Shown here: positions 31,345 to 40,606 of the stretch, piece by piece
Layout of the letters: every line of letters begins with the position of its first letter
Numbering within the stretch: the stretch's first letter is position 1
Origin: Gemmataceae bacterium
GTDB taxonomy: Bacteria; Planctomycetota; Planctomycetia; Gemmatales; Gemmataceae
Reading direction: 5' to 3'
Length of the DNA: 64,000 nucleotides
NCBI GenBank assembly: GCA_019694755.1
Contig: JAIBBI010000011.1
Span: 1 to 64,000 of the forward strand
The notes under the pieces: model-generated
What the model was told of the DNA's origin: nothing
Databases searched by the model: none
Seen by the model: only the letters and a program-made list of their open reading frames with translations
Translations under genes and position numbers: made by a program

Positions 31345-32247
31345 ATGACCTGGAAACTCATAGCCGCGCCGGGGGCGATCCTGGCCATGGCGATTTTTGC
31401 CAACGCCCAGCGGCCGGGTGAGCCGGCGACAGACAAGTTGATCGAAAAAAAGGTCCCCCTGGAAGAGTTGCTGACCAAGGCGATCTCACAGAGTCCGGAC
31501 GTGCAGTTGGCCGAGGCCAAGGTCCGGGAAGCCGAGGCGACTCTGCGGCAGGCCCGCGTGCAGGTGGCGCAGAAACTCGTAGAAGCGCACACCGCACTCG
31601 ATCAGCATCAACAACTTCTGATGGCTACGGCCAAGAATTACAACGACCTCGTCCGTGCCAAGGATGCCGGCGCGGCTTCTGCTCAAGAAGCTGCGGCGGG
31701 TGAGGCAAAACTGCTCTCGATCAAGGCGCAGGTGGCTCAACTGGAGTCTCAGATTAACGCGTTGACCGGCAAGTTTCCGGCCGGTGTCACCTTCGCCGTA
31801 CAAGCCAATCCGTTCGGTGGGAACGCCAATCTGTTTGTTCCCGGCGGCCATGGCGGCGGAGGAATTGCGGGAGCGTCACCGCTCGAACCTGTTATGCGAA
31901 TGCCGCGGGCGACCATGGCGGCCCGCATGCGGAAAGCTCTCGACGCCCCCGTCAAAAAGTTCGAGAAACCGATCGAACAGATCACGGTCAAAGAACTCAT
32001 CGCCCTCCTGCGGGATTGCTCACCGGAGGTACCGATCATGGCCAACCTCCAGGGGCGGGGCGACGAAAAGATCTCGATCGACTTCCGCGGCCCAATCACG
32101 CTGGGCGGCCTGTTTCAGGGAATCAGCGACACTATCCCCGGGATGCTGGTCTTCGTCCGCGACTACGGGTTCTTGATCACCTTCGACCCCGACCAGCCGC
32201 TCGACGCGATGCGGGTCAGCGACTTTCACTCCAAGCAGCCCGAGTAA
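31345..32247 (+). CDS. Secreted coiled-coil protein with secretin-like (STN-type) C-terminal domain
   Basis: The protein has 300 residues with a signal peptide (MTWKLIAAPGAILAMAIFANA). Residues 35-145 are a long coiled coil (VQLAEAKVREAEATLRQAR, LLSIKAQVAQLESQI) resembling a TolC-like hairpin. A Gly-rich linker leads to a compact C-terminal domain (about 215-295: ITVKELIALLRDCSPEV, GPITLGGLFQGIS, FLITFDPD) that looks like an STN/secretin N-terminal fold. It is 4 bp behind the anti-sigma-like gene and shares its unit. The function is unknown. Confidence 0.6.
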   Translation: MTWKLIAAPGAILAMAIFANAQRPGEPATDKLIEKKVPLEELLTKAISQSPDVQLAEAKVREAEATLRQARVQVAQKLVEAHTALDQHQQLLMATAKNYNDLVRAKDAGAASAQEAAAGEAKLLSIKAQVAQLESQINALTGKFPAGVTFAVQANPFGGNANLFVPGGHGGGGIAGASPLEPVMRMPRATMAARMRKALDAPVKKFEKPIEQITVKELIALLRDCSPEVPIMANLQGRGDEKISIDFRGPITLGGLFQGISDTIPGMLVFVRDYGFLITFDPDQPLDAMRVSDFHSKQPE

Positions 32248-32268
32248 CGACCGCCAACGATGACGATG

Positions 32269-32304
32269 CGACCCGCCGGCCCAAATCAGGCCGGCGGGTC
32301 GTTT
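32269..32304 (+). terminator. Intrinsic terminator of the second sigma operon
   Basis: The 13-bp perfect stem CGACCCGCCGGCC with GGCCGGCGGGTCG and loop AAATCA is followed by TTT, 22 bp after the stop of the preceding gene. Confidence 0.8.
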
Positions 32305-32415
32305 GCTGCGCATCCCCCGGTGAACAATTCGGACCGGCGAGCCGTCTACGCTGGTACAGACTCCCCGAACTGATCGAGTGTCCTTACGTTAAGCGAATAG
32401 GATTAACTTATTCGC

Positions 32416-33396
32416 ATGGATGACCGCATGGCGATCCCGGAGCAGACCGCCGCACTTCTCAAATCGGCCCGGCAGATTTACCAGGATTTGCCGGCTGACG
32501 CCGTTCTCATCCTCGCCGAGACGGGAATCGACTGGGAAGCCGTGCGCGGCAAGCTCGGCAATTGTCGGCTGCTGATCGCGGCGCAAGGGCGGGCGGCTAC
32601 CGCGAAGCTCAAGGAGTTGCCCGGCGTCGAATTGCTCGAACTTGACCCCGTCGCCATGCCGATCGTCGATCGCATGAGCCTCGCCCTGTTGCGGGCGGTG
32701 GCGACGGAGCAACTTCAGCCGGGCGCACACGTCGTCGTGTTGTACAACGGCATCGCGGCCGAGCAGGGGCGCCCCGAGCCAATTGACTCGCTCAGCGTCA
32801 TACACCTTGGCGAACACCTCGAACGCATGTCGGCCCACGACCTGCGGATGCTCGATACGCGGGTGCCGCTCGAGACGCTGCGGCTGGTGGTCGACCTCGC
32901 TACGGAGATCGGCCGGGAGGGGCGTGAGAACAAGCCCGTGGGCGCGCTGTTCGTGGTCGGCGACACGAAAAAAGTCCTGTCGATGTGTCGGCCTATCAAC
33001 TTCAACCCGTTCCGCGGTTACAACACCGAGGAGCGCGACCTCCGCGACCGCCGGGTCCGCGAGCAGATCAAAGACCTGGCCCAACTCGACGGGGCGATTC
33101 TCGTCGGACGCGACGGCGTCGCAGTGGCCGGCTGCATGTACATCGACGTGCCGGCCGAGGGGATCACTCTCTCGAAGGGGCTCGGTAGCCGGCACTGGAC
33201 CGCGGCGGCGGTCAGCCGGAAGACGCAAGCCATTGCCGTGGTCGTCAGTCAGTCGTCCGGCACGGTCAGGATTTTTCAGAACGGCCAGGTCGTACTCCAC
33301 ATCGAGCCGTTGGCCCGGCCGCACGTCTGGCAGCCATTCCATCTCGAGACCGCCGACGACCCGGAGCCGGAGATTCAGGAGCCGGTCGGCGACTGA
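32416..33396 (+). CDS. Diadenylate cyclase-like protein (DisA_N domain)
   Basis: The protein has 326 residues; the start may instead be ATG 32428. The C-terminal part carries the DisA_N signature: LDGAILVGRDG (DGA motif), LSKGLGSRHWTAAAVSRKT (at the RHR position, with Trp for the last Arg) and VVVSQSSGTVRIFQNG. The N-terminal 190 residues form a separate alpha/beta region (LIAAQGRAATAKLKELPGVE) of unknown type. DisA_N enzymes make cyclic di-AMP from ATP. No membrane helices or DNA-binding domain are present, unlike CdaA and DisA. The changed RHR motif leaves some doubt about activity. Confidence 0.78.
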   Translation: MDDRMAIPEQTAALLKSARQIYQDLPADAVLILAETGIDWEAVRGKLGNCRLLIAAQGRAATAKLKELPGVELLELDPVAMPIVDRMSLALLRAVATEQLQPGAHVVVLYNGIAAEQGRPEPIDSLSVIHLGEHLERMSAHDLRMLDTRVPLETLRLVVDLATEIGREGRENKPVGALFVVGDTKKVLSMCRPINFNPFRGYNTEERDLRDRRVREQIKDLAQLDGAILVGRDGVAVAGCMYIDVPAEGITLSKGLGSRHWTAAAVSRKTQAIAVVVSQSSGTVRIFQNGQVVLHIEPLARPHVWQPFHLETADDPEPEIQEPVGD

Positions 33397-33504
33397 CGCT
33401 ACCCGGGCTGCACATTCGTTGAAACTGAATAAGATGGGCCGGGGTAACGTGTCTTCCATTAGGACCGTTCGCCCCTGTACCGCGGACCCGTTGGGGAGTC
33501 GAAA

Positions 33505-35274
33505 ATGATCAGGAAATTGCTTCTGGCCGCGTCAGCCTGGATGGCGATCGGTTGGGCCGGCGCTTCGGCCGCGCCCGCGCCGTTGTCGGCCGATTCACCG
33601 CTTGCGGCCGTCCCGGCCCAGGCGCCGATCGTCGTTCACATCCGCGGCGTCGATCGCGTCAAGGGGCGGGTCAAGGCGACGATGACGGCCGCGGCCCCCG
33701 ACTTCGGCGCACTCGCAGCCGGGCAGGTCGATGCGATGTTCGGCCAGTTGTTCGAGGGCCGCAAGACTGATGCGATCCCGGCCAACGGCTCGGCGTTTCT
33801 TGCGTTCCTTGAAGTGCCCGGCCCCGGCGGCGATGTACCGATGGCCGTCATCCTCCGCGTGAACAGCTATGCCGCGTTCAAAACCTCGTTCCTTCTCCCC
33901 GACGAAGCCAGGGAATTGAAATCGGTAGCCGACGGCATCGACCGTGCGGAGATCAAGGGCACCGAGACTTTTCTCGTCGACAAGAAGGACTACGTGATTC
34001 TGACGCAGAAGAAGGAATACGCGGAGACGCTTGCAAAGCAGTATACCGGGCTCGATGGCAAGATTGCGAAGCCGCTTGCGGTCCGATACCTGGAGCAGGA
34101 CCTCGGCATTTACGTCAATCTCGCGTCGGTGAACAAGACCTACGGCGATCAGATCCGCCAGGGCCGCGAATTTGTCATGACCATGATGGATCAGGCGGGG
34201 GGCCAGCTCGAGAAGGGCCAGCTTGAGGCGGCCAAGAAGATGTACGGCGCACTGTTTCAGCTCGTGCTCGACGGTGAAGGGATGGTCTTTGGGCTCGACT
34301 TCCGTCCCGAAGGGATCGCGCTGCACATGCAGGCCCAGGTCGGCGCGGAGACCGAGAGTGGGCAGGTGTTGAAGAGCCAGAAGCCGTCCGGACTCGAGCA
34401 GATCGGGAAGCTTCCCGGCGGGCAATTGATGTACACGGGCGTCGACGTGTCGCCGGAATCGATGCGAGCCCTCACCTCCGGACTTCAGGGGCTTCAGGCC
34501 GGCGAAGGCGACGCGAAAAAACTCGTCGACGCCGCCCTGACTCAACTCGCCGACGCCAAAGGCAAGGCGATGTACTCCAGCATGAACTACCCGCCGTCCG
34601 GCGTCACCTTCCAGGAGTATGCCGACCCCGGCAAGGCGGTGGCGGCCTCAATCGCCTTGTACAAGGGCTTCGGCGACGGCGCGGGGTACATGGGTGGCGT
34701 CTTCAAGTCGAAGCCGGAGATCAAGACCGACGCCGAGGAGTTCCGCGGGGTCAAGTTCAACCACGTCAAACTGCAGTTCGACCTCGACAAGATGGCCGAA
34801 CTTGTCCCTGGCGCGGGCGACGGAATGAAGGCGGCCTACAAAAAGGTCCTCGGCGACAACATGAATGTCTGGTTTGGGACCGACGGTAACCGGATGCTTA
34901 CGATCACCGCCAAAGACTGGGCCGAAGCCCGGGGTAAAATGGAGAAGTTTCTCGACGGCAAAGGCCTGATCGCCGATTCGCAGGCGTTTCAGGCGACTCG
35001 GAAGCAACTCCCGGCTCAGGCCTCGATGCTGTACATGATCGACGCCGGCCCGTTCGCGAACTGGATGGCCGACTATATGGTCACGATGTTCAAGGCGATG
35101 CCCGGGCTGCCATTCAACTTGCCGGAATCGATCAAGCCGGTCGAGACGACTTCGTCTTTCATCGGCTTCTCCATTGCCATGCAACCCGAGCGGGGCGCTA
35201 TAGACCTTTACATTCCGGTGACGGCGGTGCAGGAGATCCGCAAGGTTGCCATGCAACTGTTCATGGGTAACTGA
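33505..35274 (+). CDS. Large secreted protein of unknown function
   Basis: The protein has 589 residues with a signal peptide (MIRKLLLAASAWMAIGWAGASA). The mature part begins LAAVPAQAPIVVHIRGVDRVKGR and continues as repeating helix/strand units without cysteine-rich or enzymatic motifs. Several segments (VDKKDYVILTQKKEYAETLAKQ, GDNMNVWFGTDGNRMLTITA) suggest a DUF3352-type periplasmic protein. It shares layout with the protein at 22809. I do not recognise its role. Confidence 0.65.
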   Translation: MIRKLLLAASAWMAIGWAGASAAPAPLSADSPLAAVPAQAPIVVHIRGVDRVKGRVKATMTAAAPDFGALAAGQVDAMFGQLFEGRKTDAIPANGSAFLAFLEVPGPGGDVPMAVILRVNSYAAFKTSFLLPDEARELKSVADGIDRAEIKGTETFLVDKKDYVILTQKKEYAETLAKQYTGLDGKIAKPLAVRYLEQDLGIYVNLASVNKTYGDQIRQGREFVMTMMDQAGGQLEKGQLEAAKKMYGALFQLVLDGEGMVFGLDFRPEGIALHMQAQVGAETESGQVLKSQKPSGLEQIGKLPGGQLMYTGVDVSPESMRALTSGLQGLQAGEGDAKKLVDAALTQLADAKGKAMYSSMNYPPSGVTFQEYADPGKAVAASIALYKGFGDGAGYMGGVFKSKPEIKTDAEEFRGVKFNHVKLQFDLDKMAELVPGAGDGMKAAYKKVLGDNMNVWFGTDGNRMLTITAKDWAEARGKMEKFLDGKGLIADSQAFQATRKQLPAQASMLYMIDAGPFANWMADYMVTMFKAMPGLPFNLPESIKPVETTSSFIGFSIAMQPERGAIDLYIPVTAVQEIRKVAMQLFMGN

Positions 35275-35348
35275 TCGGGGCAGCGTCAATTCAGCGATCG
35301 GCTCCTTTGCGACATGCGGAGGGGCCGATTCCGTTTTCGGAGTCGGCC

Positions 35349-35732
35349 ATGAAGTACGCAGTCCTATTCTCCTGTCTGGTATTCGCGATGGCCGGTTGCC
35401 AGAGTCGGCTGAAGTTTGAAAGGGTCGTCGAAGTCCCGGCCGGCGAACAGCACATGTGCTACGTCGAGGGGCCGACGAAGGACCAGAAGGTCGCCGTGGA
35501 GTTCAAATCCGGGCAGGCCGTCAATGTGTACGTTTGCCTGATGAAGGACGAGTCGACCGTCGCGCCGTTGGCGCGGACCGGCAAGTCGGGCCCGGGCGTG
35601 CTAGCCAGTGCCATGAAACAGGAGGCCGGCTCGCTCGAGTTCGACGTCCCGGCCAAGAAAGAGTTTGTCGTGATCGTAGCCGCGCCGGACGGCAAGGCAG
35701 CAACCGTCACCCTGAAGATTCAAGGGAAGTAG
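35349..35732 (+). CDS. Small lipoprotein of unknown function
   Basis: The protein has 127 residues from ATG 35349. The signal sequence ends in a lipobox (VFAMAGC, Cys17), so it should be lipid-anchored. The mature part is a small beta-rich domain (FERVVEVPAGEQHMCYVEG, VTLKIQGK) with strand-like repeats. No family is recognised. It lies 74 bp behind the secreted protein gene on the same strand. Confidence 0.65.
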   Translation: MKYAVLFSCLVFAMAGCQSRLKFERVVEVPAGEQHMCYVEGPTKDQKVAVEFKSGQAVNVYVCLMKDESTVAPLARTGKSGPGVLASAMKQEAGSLEFDVPAKKEFVVIVAAPDGKAATVTLKIQGK

Positions 35733-35903
35733 GGGCTATACGGTTGGTGAGGGGTTGAGTCGAAGTATTACCCGGGCCACCAGCCGCTACCACCGGCCCG
35801 ATCGCCCGTGTCGCGGGCCGCGTTCCGGCAATTCGATTGGCCCGGCTTTTTCCGTCGAGCATAATTCATGCGGGATTCCGCGCCCTGCGGGGAGATGTGC
35901 CGC

Positions 35904-38594
35904 ATGTTGTGCCGTCGATGGATCGCATTGTGCATCGTGTGCCTGGTGGCCGGGCCGGCTGCCGCTCAGGTCGTCGCACCTCCCGCGCCGGCAAAGTACG
36001 ACATCGATGTCAGGTATCGTATTCGTGCTGCCCGCAACGAGCGGATCCGGCAATTCCTCGAAATGTCGTCTGCACTCGAGGCGGCCGGGCTCGTTCGCGG
36101 CCCTGTCGATCCGGACGAAGTTACGAATCCCGATGCCGAGCGTATTCACGGCACAATCGCCTCCGGCAACGTCGCCCGGGTGTTGTCCGATCCGCATGTC
36201 CGATCCGTATTGGTCTCTCCGACAGGATTCGAACTTCCGGCCGATAACGCTTCGGTCTCCGTCCGACTCACGCTGGCGGGCGGGCTTCCACTCACGCGGC
36301 AGCAGTTGCTCCACGGGCAGACATCCGAACACTTGCGTCGGCTCGGCTTCGTGGAAAAGACCGGCTACGATCACCGCAATTTCACCCGACTCCTCGGTTC
36401 AGTCCCGGCGAGCAATCTGAACTCGCTGGTCGGAGACGTTCGCTGGGTGCCGGGCGGCTGGCTGGTATCGGACGCTCGGCCGGTGACGTTCCCCGAACCG
36501 CTTCGGTCGATCGACCCGGTGCGAATCACGGAAGTGCTCGCGGAATCACTACCTATCGTGGCCGACGCGCCCGCGCCGAAAGTCGAGGCGGGCATGGAAA
36601 AGCTGAGCGCCGACTTGCGCGCTCTCCTGCAAGGCGAAGGGGCCGCGGGCAAACCCACGCGGCTCGAAGTCGTGCTGTACGACCCGATGCGGGCCGCCCA
36701 CCCTGCTTGGCGGGCGTGGCTCGGAAGCGCGGGTGCGGTGCAGATTGAAGGTCAGCTCGGGCCGGTCGTCAGCGTACTCGCCCCGGCAGGTATGGCGACG
36801 GAGGCGGCCAAGTTGCCGCAGGTTGCCTCCGTCCGACTTCCGGCTACGTCGTCGGAAGGACTGCCAGCCGGAAACGTCACGCCGGTCGACGCGCTCGGCC
36901 TGTCCAACCTCTCTGCGCTGCCGGCCCGGGGGCAGGGCGTCACGGTGGCGGTGATCGACAGCGATTTTTCGGGTCTGAAGTCGGCCGGGCTCCGCGGGCA
37001 ATTGATCGACTTCACTGCGGAGCGGAATGCTGCCATCATGCCGGAGCCGATCGCCGAGGGCCGGGTTGGCCGCGGCACGATGGCCGCGCTGGCCCTTCAG
37101 CGGGCCGCGCCGACCGCGTCGCTCGTGCTGATCCGCGTCGACGGGTCGGCCGCCCACCAGGTGATCTCGGCCGCCCGGTACATGGCCGGCGAAGCGTACC
37201 GCACCGACGCCATGACCGTCCGCCACGGTGAGTTGCTACTCGACAACGAACGGCTGCGGCAGTCGCGGGACACGATTAACGCCGAGCGCAAGGCTCTCTC
37301 CGAAGACTTCACGGCCGACGAGAAAACTCAGGCCCGGCGACTCGACCTGCAAAAGCGCCTCGCCGATCAGCAGGCCGAGGAAACGCGCTACGAAAAGCGA
37401 CTGGGTCGGTTCATCGCTCTCGAAGAGGCCATGATGAAGCTGAGCAGGGTGCAGGTCGTGGCTTGCGGCCTCAACTGGAACACCGGTTTCGCGGTCGACG
37501 GCAGCGGCCCGATGGCCGCGTACCTCGATGGAAACGCCAAGCTCCAGGACCGCGGTCGGGGCAAAGGCCCGCTCACGTGGCTCCAATCGGCCGGCGACAC
37601 GCAGGGCCAGAACTGGGCCGGGCCCTGGTGGGATGCCGACGGCAACGGCGTGCTGGAGTTCGCCCCGCGGAACTTCCCCCTTCCGGCCGGGAAGTGGTCG
37701 CGCGAGCTGAACTTCCTCGGCTGGCAGCCGCACGACGGAGCGTGGAGTCCGGAGATCCCGGCCGGTGCGACTGTCCGCGTGACACTTCAGTGGACCGAAG
37801 CACACGATACAAACGCCCCGGTCGATGCCGGCCGCTGGCGCACACCGCTGAATGACCTCCGCCCGGTCGTGCTTCAGCAGCGCGACCCGTCCGGCAGTCG
37901 GACGTCGTCGGACGATTTGGTCGTCGTCGCACGGGCGGAACCGCTCGCGCAGTTGATCGACCGCACAGTTGCGGGCGCGACCTACGAACAGACGATTGAG
38001 TTCACTGCGAAGCAACCCGGCCGATTTGCCGTCCGTATGGAAGGAAAGCGGGCGGGATCGACTGTGCCGGAGGGCGTGCCGATCACCAAGGGTGCGATAC
38101 AGACGGGCGAGGTCTACCCGCGAGTGCATGTGGAAGTGGTCGATGGCGTGAGCCGGAAAGTCGGCCGCCCCGTGTTCGCGGACTTCCGCAGTGTCGCGGG
38201 CGGCACAGCTACCCCGGCTGACGCGCGGTCGGTCGTCATGGTCGGAGCGGCCAATGCCGAGGGTCGGGCCCAACCATACAGCGCACGCGGATCTGCGCCG
38301 TCGATCGCATTGATCAACAGGCCGACCGTGCTGACATGGGATCAGTTCCAGTTCGATAGCGGGCCGGCCCGTGGCACAGCCGTTGCCAATGGCTTTGCGG
38401 CCGGGACGGTTGCTGCCATGCTTTCGGCGGGCGCGCCGGCATCGTCCGACCTCAAGTGGTTGCAAATCCCGGCCAGTGGCGTGCTGCGTATTCCGCCGGC
38501 CTGGTTGCAACAATTACAACAAACGACAGGCCTCCGCGAGCGCGCCGCTTACCTGCCTTCGCCAGTCGGAAGGGTGAATCCGTACAACCGGTAG
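35904..38594 (+). CDS. Secreted subtilase-like pseudoprotease with coiled-coil insertion
   Basis: The protein has 896 residues from ATG 35904, chosen because GGGGAG precedes it at proper distance and a clean signal peptide follows (MLCRRWIALCIVCLVAGPAAA). The S8 peptidase framework is visible: GVTVAVIDSDFSG (Asp352), VGRGTMAALALQRAAPTASL where the catalytic His of HGT is Arg390, and GTAVANGFAAGTVAAML where the serine of GTS is Ala826. Only one of the three catalytic residues remains, so it should not be an active protease. Between the second and third motifs a charged coiled-coil stretch (DNERLRQSRDTINAERKALS, KRLADQQAEETRYEKRLG) is inserted. A binding or scaffolding function outside the cell is likely. 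Confidence 0.7.
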   Translation: MLCRRWIALCIVCLVAGPAAAQVVAPPAPAKYDIDVRYRIRAARNERIRQFLEMSSALEAAGLVRGPVDPDEVTNPDAERIHGTIASGNVARVLSDPHVRSVLVSPTGFELPADNASVSVRLTLAGGLPLTRQQLLHGQTSEHLRRLGFVEKTGYDHRNFTRLLGSVPASNLNSLVGDVRWVPGGWLVSDARPVTFPEPLRSIDPVRITEVLAESLPIVADAPAPKVEAGMEKLSADLRALLQGEGAAGKPTRLEVVLYDPMRAAHPAWRAWLGSAGAVQIEGQLGPVVSVLAPAGMATEAAKLPQVASVRLPATSSEGLPAGNVTPVDALGLSNLSALPARGQGVTVAVIDSDFSGLKSAGLRGQLIDFTAERNAAIMPEPIAEGRVGRGTMAALALQRAAPTASLVLIRVDGSAAHQVISAARYMAGEAYRTDAMTVRHGELLLDNERLRQSRDTINAERKALSEDFTADEKTQARRLDLQKRLADQQAEETRYEKRLGRFIALEEAMMKLSRVQVVACGLNWNTGFAVDGSGPMAAYLDGNAKLQDRGRGKGPLTWLQSAGDTQGQNWAGPWWDADGNGVLEFAPRNFPLPAGKWSRELNFLGWQPHDGAWSPEIPAGATVRVTLQWTEAHDTNAPVDAGRWRTPLNDLRPVVLQQRDPSGSRTSSDDLVVVARAEPLAQLIDRTVAGATYEQTIEFTAKQPGRFAVRMEGKRAGSTVPEGVPITKGAIQTGEVYPRVHVEVVDGVSRKVGRPVFADFRSVAGGTATPADARSVVMVGAANAEGRAQPYSARGSAPSIALINRPTVLTWDQFQFDSGPARGTAVANGFAAGTVAAMLSAGAPASSDLKWLQIPASGVLRIPPAWLQQLQQTTGLRERAAYLPSPVGRVNPYNR

Positions 38595-38663
38595 CACCCT
38601 TCAAGTTTCCGCACCTTACCGGACGATAAGTGTCCCGTGGTGTCCTCACCACGGGGGGGCGGA

Positions 38664-39620
38664 ATGGACCTTGCGCCGTTCGGAATGAGTTTCCGTCCAT
38701 TTGCGACGGGCCCGGACCCGGCCGGTTATTACCCGGCGCCGGCGCACGACGAGGCGCTGGCCCTGGTGGTCACGGCGTTGCTCAACGGTGAGCCGGTGGT
38801 CTCGCTGACGGGCGAACCAGGCGTCGGGAAGACGCTGCTGGCACACCTCGCGGTGTCGCAACTGCCCGGCGACACGATCACCGCCTTTGTCACGCACGGC
38901 AGTTTCGAACGCCGGGCCGACCTGCTCCAGGCGATCATGTACGACCTCGGCCTGCCGTTCGCGGGCCGGCCCGAGCAGGAACTCCGACTCGCCCTTACCG
39001 ACTTCGCATACTCCAATCTCCGCGACGGTCGGCGACTGCTGATCGTGCTCGACGAAGCCCATCTCCTGTCGCCGATGCTGCTCGAAGAGATTCGACAATT
39101 CGGCAATCTGGAAACGCCGCGAGGGAGGGCCGTGCAGGTCATCCTCGTCGGCCTGCCGGGCCTGCTCATGACGCTGGAGCGACCGGAACTCGCTCCGCTC
39201 GCCCAGCGACTCACGACCCGGGCCCGCGTGCCCGCGTTTCAGCTCCAGGAATCGATCGAGTACCTCGGCTTCCAGGTGGAGCGGGCCGACGCACATCCGG
39301 ATGAGGTGTTCTCTGACGAGGCGGTCGAAGTCATCGCACGCGGATGTCGCGGCATTCCGAGATTGTTGAATCAGGCGACCCTGGCCGCACTCCGGATCGC
39401 GACCAAGGCCGGCCTCAAGACAATCGATGTCGAGGCCGCGCTGGAAGCGATGGCGGTGATCCCCGGCACGGCCCCGGCCGAGTACGAAGAAGCCGACGCC
39501 GTTCCGCTCGCACCGGATGCCGTCTTGCAGGACGATGGGGAAGACCGGCCCGACGCCGAGACCTGGCCGAAGACCTACGTAACGCCCCAGCGTTTCGTGT
39601 TCGCCCCGATGACCCAGTGA
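38664..39620 (+). CDS. ExeA/GspA-family AAA ATPase
   Basis: The protein has 318 residues; ATG 38664 follows GGGGGGCGG. It begins in the style of the family (PFGMSFRPFATGPDP) and has Walker A GEPGVGKT, Walker B LLIVLDEAHLL, sensor QVILVGLPG and the C-terminal helical lid (RGCRGIPRLLNQATLAALR). ExeA-like ATPases assist secretion or pilus and polysaccharide machinery. The gene is followed at 25 bp by a BY-kinase-like ATPase, a pair often linked to exopolysaccharide export. The last 70 residues are acidic and probably flexible. Confidence 0.82.
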   Translation: MDLAPFGMSFRPFATGPDPAGYYPAPAHDEALALVVTALLNGEPVVSLTGEPGVGKTLLAHLAVSQLPGDTITAFVTHGSFERRADLLQAIMYDLGLPFAGRPEQELRLALTDFAYSNLRDGRRLLIVLDEAHLLSPMLLEEIRQFGNLETPRGRAVQVILVGLPGLLMTLERPELAPLAQRLTTRARVPAFQLQESIEYLGFQVERADAHPDEVFSDEAVEVIARGCRGIPRLLNQATLAALRIATKAGLKTIDVEAALEAMAVIPGTAPAEYEEADAVPLAPDAVLQDDGEDRPDAETWPKTYVTPQRFVFAPMTQ

Positions 39621-39645
39621 CGCACCGCGCAGGAGCATCGCCACG

Positions 39646-40560
39646 ATGGGACGCATGACAGACCTCTGGAAGCCGAACGGTGTCGTCGAGCCGCGGGTCC
39701 CCGCGCTCGAAGTGATCCCCGCTCCGGACCCGGATCATGACTGGTTTGCCGGGGCCGACGTGGTCCCATTCGTCGAAGTCGGCGCGGGCGCGAGCGTGGA
39801 GCCGGAAATCCGGTTGGCCACGCCGCCGGCCGAACCTGTCACAGTACCGGTGATTGCTCCCGCGATCACGGCCGAGGTGCCGCTGCCGCCGGGATTGTTC
39901 ACCGTCCGATTCCGCCCCGTGGTGGCTGGCCATCTGCCAGGCCGCGGATTCGGCCCCGAACTCATCGCGCTGCACGAACCCGAACACCCGATAAGCGAGC
40001 AGTACCGGTTGCTGCTCGGCGAACTCGCACTGCAAACGGCTCAGGGCTCGCCGCGGGTCATGCTGTTCACCGGGGCGACGGCGTCGTCGGGTACGTCGAC
40101 GGTAGTGATGAACCTCGCGCTGACCATCGCACGGACCGAGTCGGCCCGCGTGCTCGTGGTCGACGCCAACCCGTCGCGCCCGGCGATTGCTGAGCGATTG
40201 GGATTGGCCAGCAGCCCGGGCCTCGGCGAAGTGCTGGCCGGGCGCACGCCGTTGAGCTGGGCGATCCAGTCCACGAAGCTGAAGTCGCTGCGGGCGCTGA
40301 CGGCCGGGCGGATCAACCTGGCGTCCGAAGCCGCGTTCCCGCCTTTGATCGAGCGGCTCCGCAACGAGGCCGACTGGATTCTAATTGACGCGCCGGCGTG
40401 GTCGCGCCCGGCCGATGCAGTCCCGCTGGCAGACTGCTGCGACGCGCTCTACCTCGTTGTCCGTCAACCGGACGCCGACACGACGACCGCTCTCGAGTTG
40501 CAGCAAGGCTTCCTCGATTCGACCGGCCGACTGAGGGGCTGCATTCTGACGGAACGATAG
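39646..40560 (+). CDS. CpsD/Wzc-like ATPase with degenerate Walker A
   Basis: The protein has 304 residues. After a Pro/Val-rich N-terminal region, the BY-kinase/MinD-like domain starts near residue 115 (HPISEQYRLLLGELALQ) and shows FTGATASSGTSTVVMNLALT, VLVVDANPSRPAI and ILIDAPAW. The usual Walker A lysine is missing: the P-loop reads ATASSGTST instead of PGEGKST. There is no tyrosine-rich tail. It is probably an adaptor or inactive partner in polysaccharide export, working with the ATPase at 38664. A strong hairpin terminator follows. Confidence 0.72.
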   Translation: MGRMTDLWKPNGVVEPRVPALEVIPAPDPDHDWFAGADVVPFVEVGAGASVEPEIRLATPPAEPVTVPVIAPAITAEVPLPPGLFTVRFRPVVAGHLPGRGFGPELIALHEPEHPISEQYRLLLGELALQTAQGSPRVMLFTGATASSGTSTVVMNLALTIARTESARVLVVDANPSRPAIAERLGLASSPGLGEVLAGRTPLSWAIQSTKLKSLRALTAGRINLASEAAFPPLIERLRNEADWILIDAPAWSRPADAVPLADCCDALYLVVRQPDADTTTALELQQGFLDSTGRLRGCILTER

Positions 40561-40572
40561 GCCAACGACTCG

Positions 40573-40606
40573 GGGGCCGGCACCATAACGGTGTCGGCCC
40601 CGGTTT
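40573..40606 (+). terminator. Terminator hairpin after the CpsD-like gene
   Basis: GGGGCCGGCACC pairs with GGTGTCGGCCCC (one G-T pair) around ATAAC and is followed by GGTTT, 12 bp after the stop codon. Confidence 0.7.
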
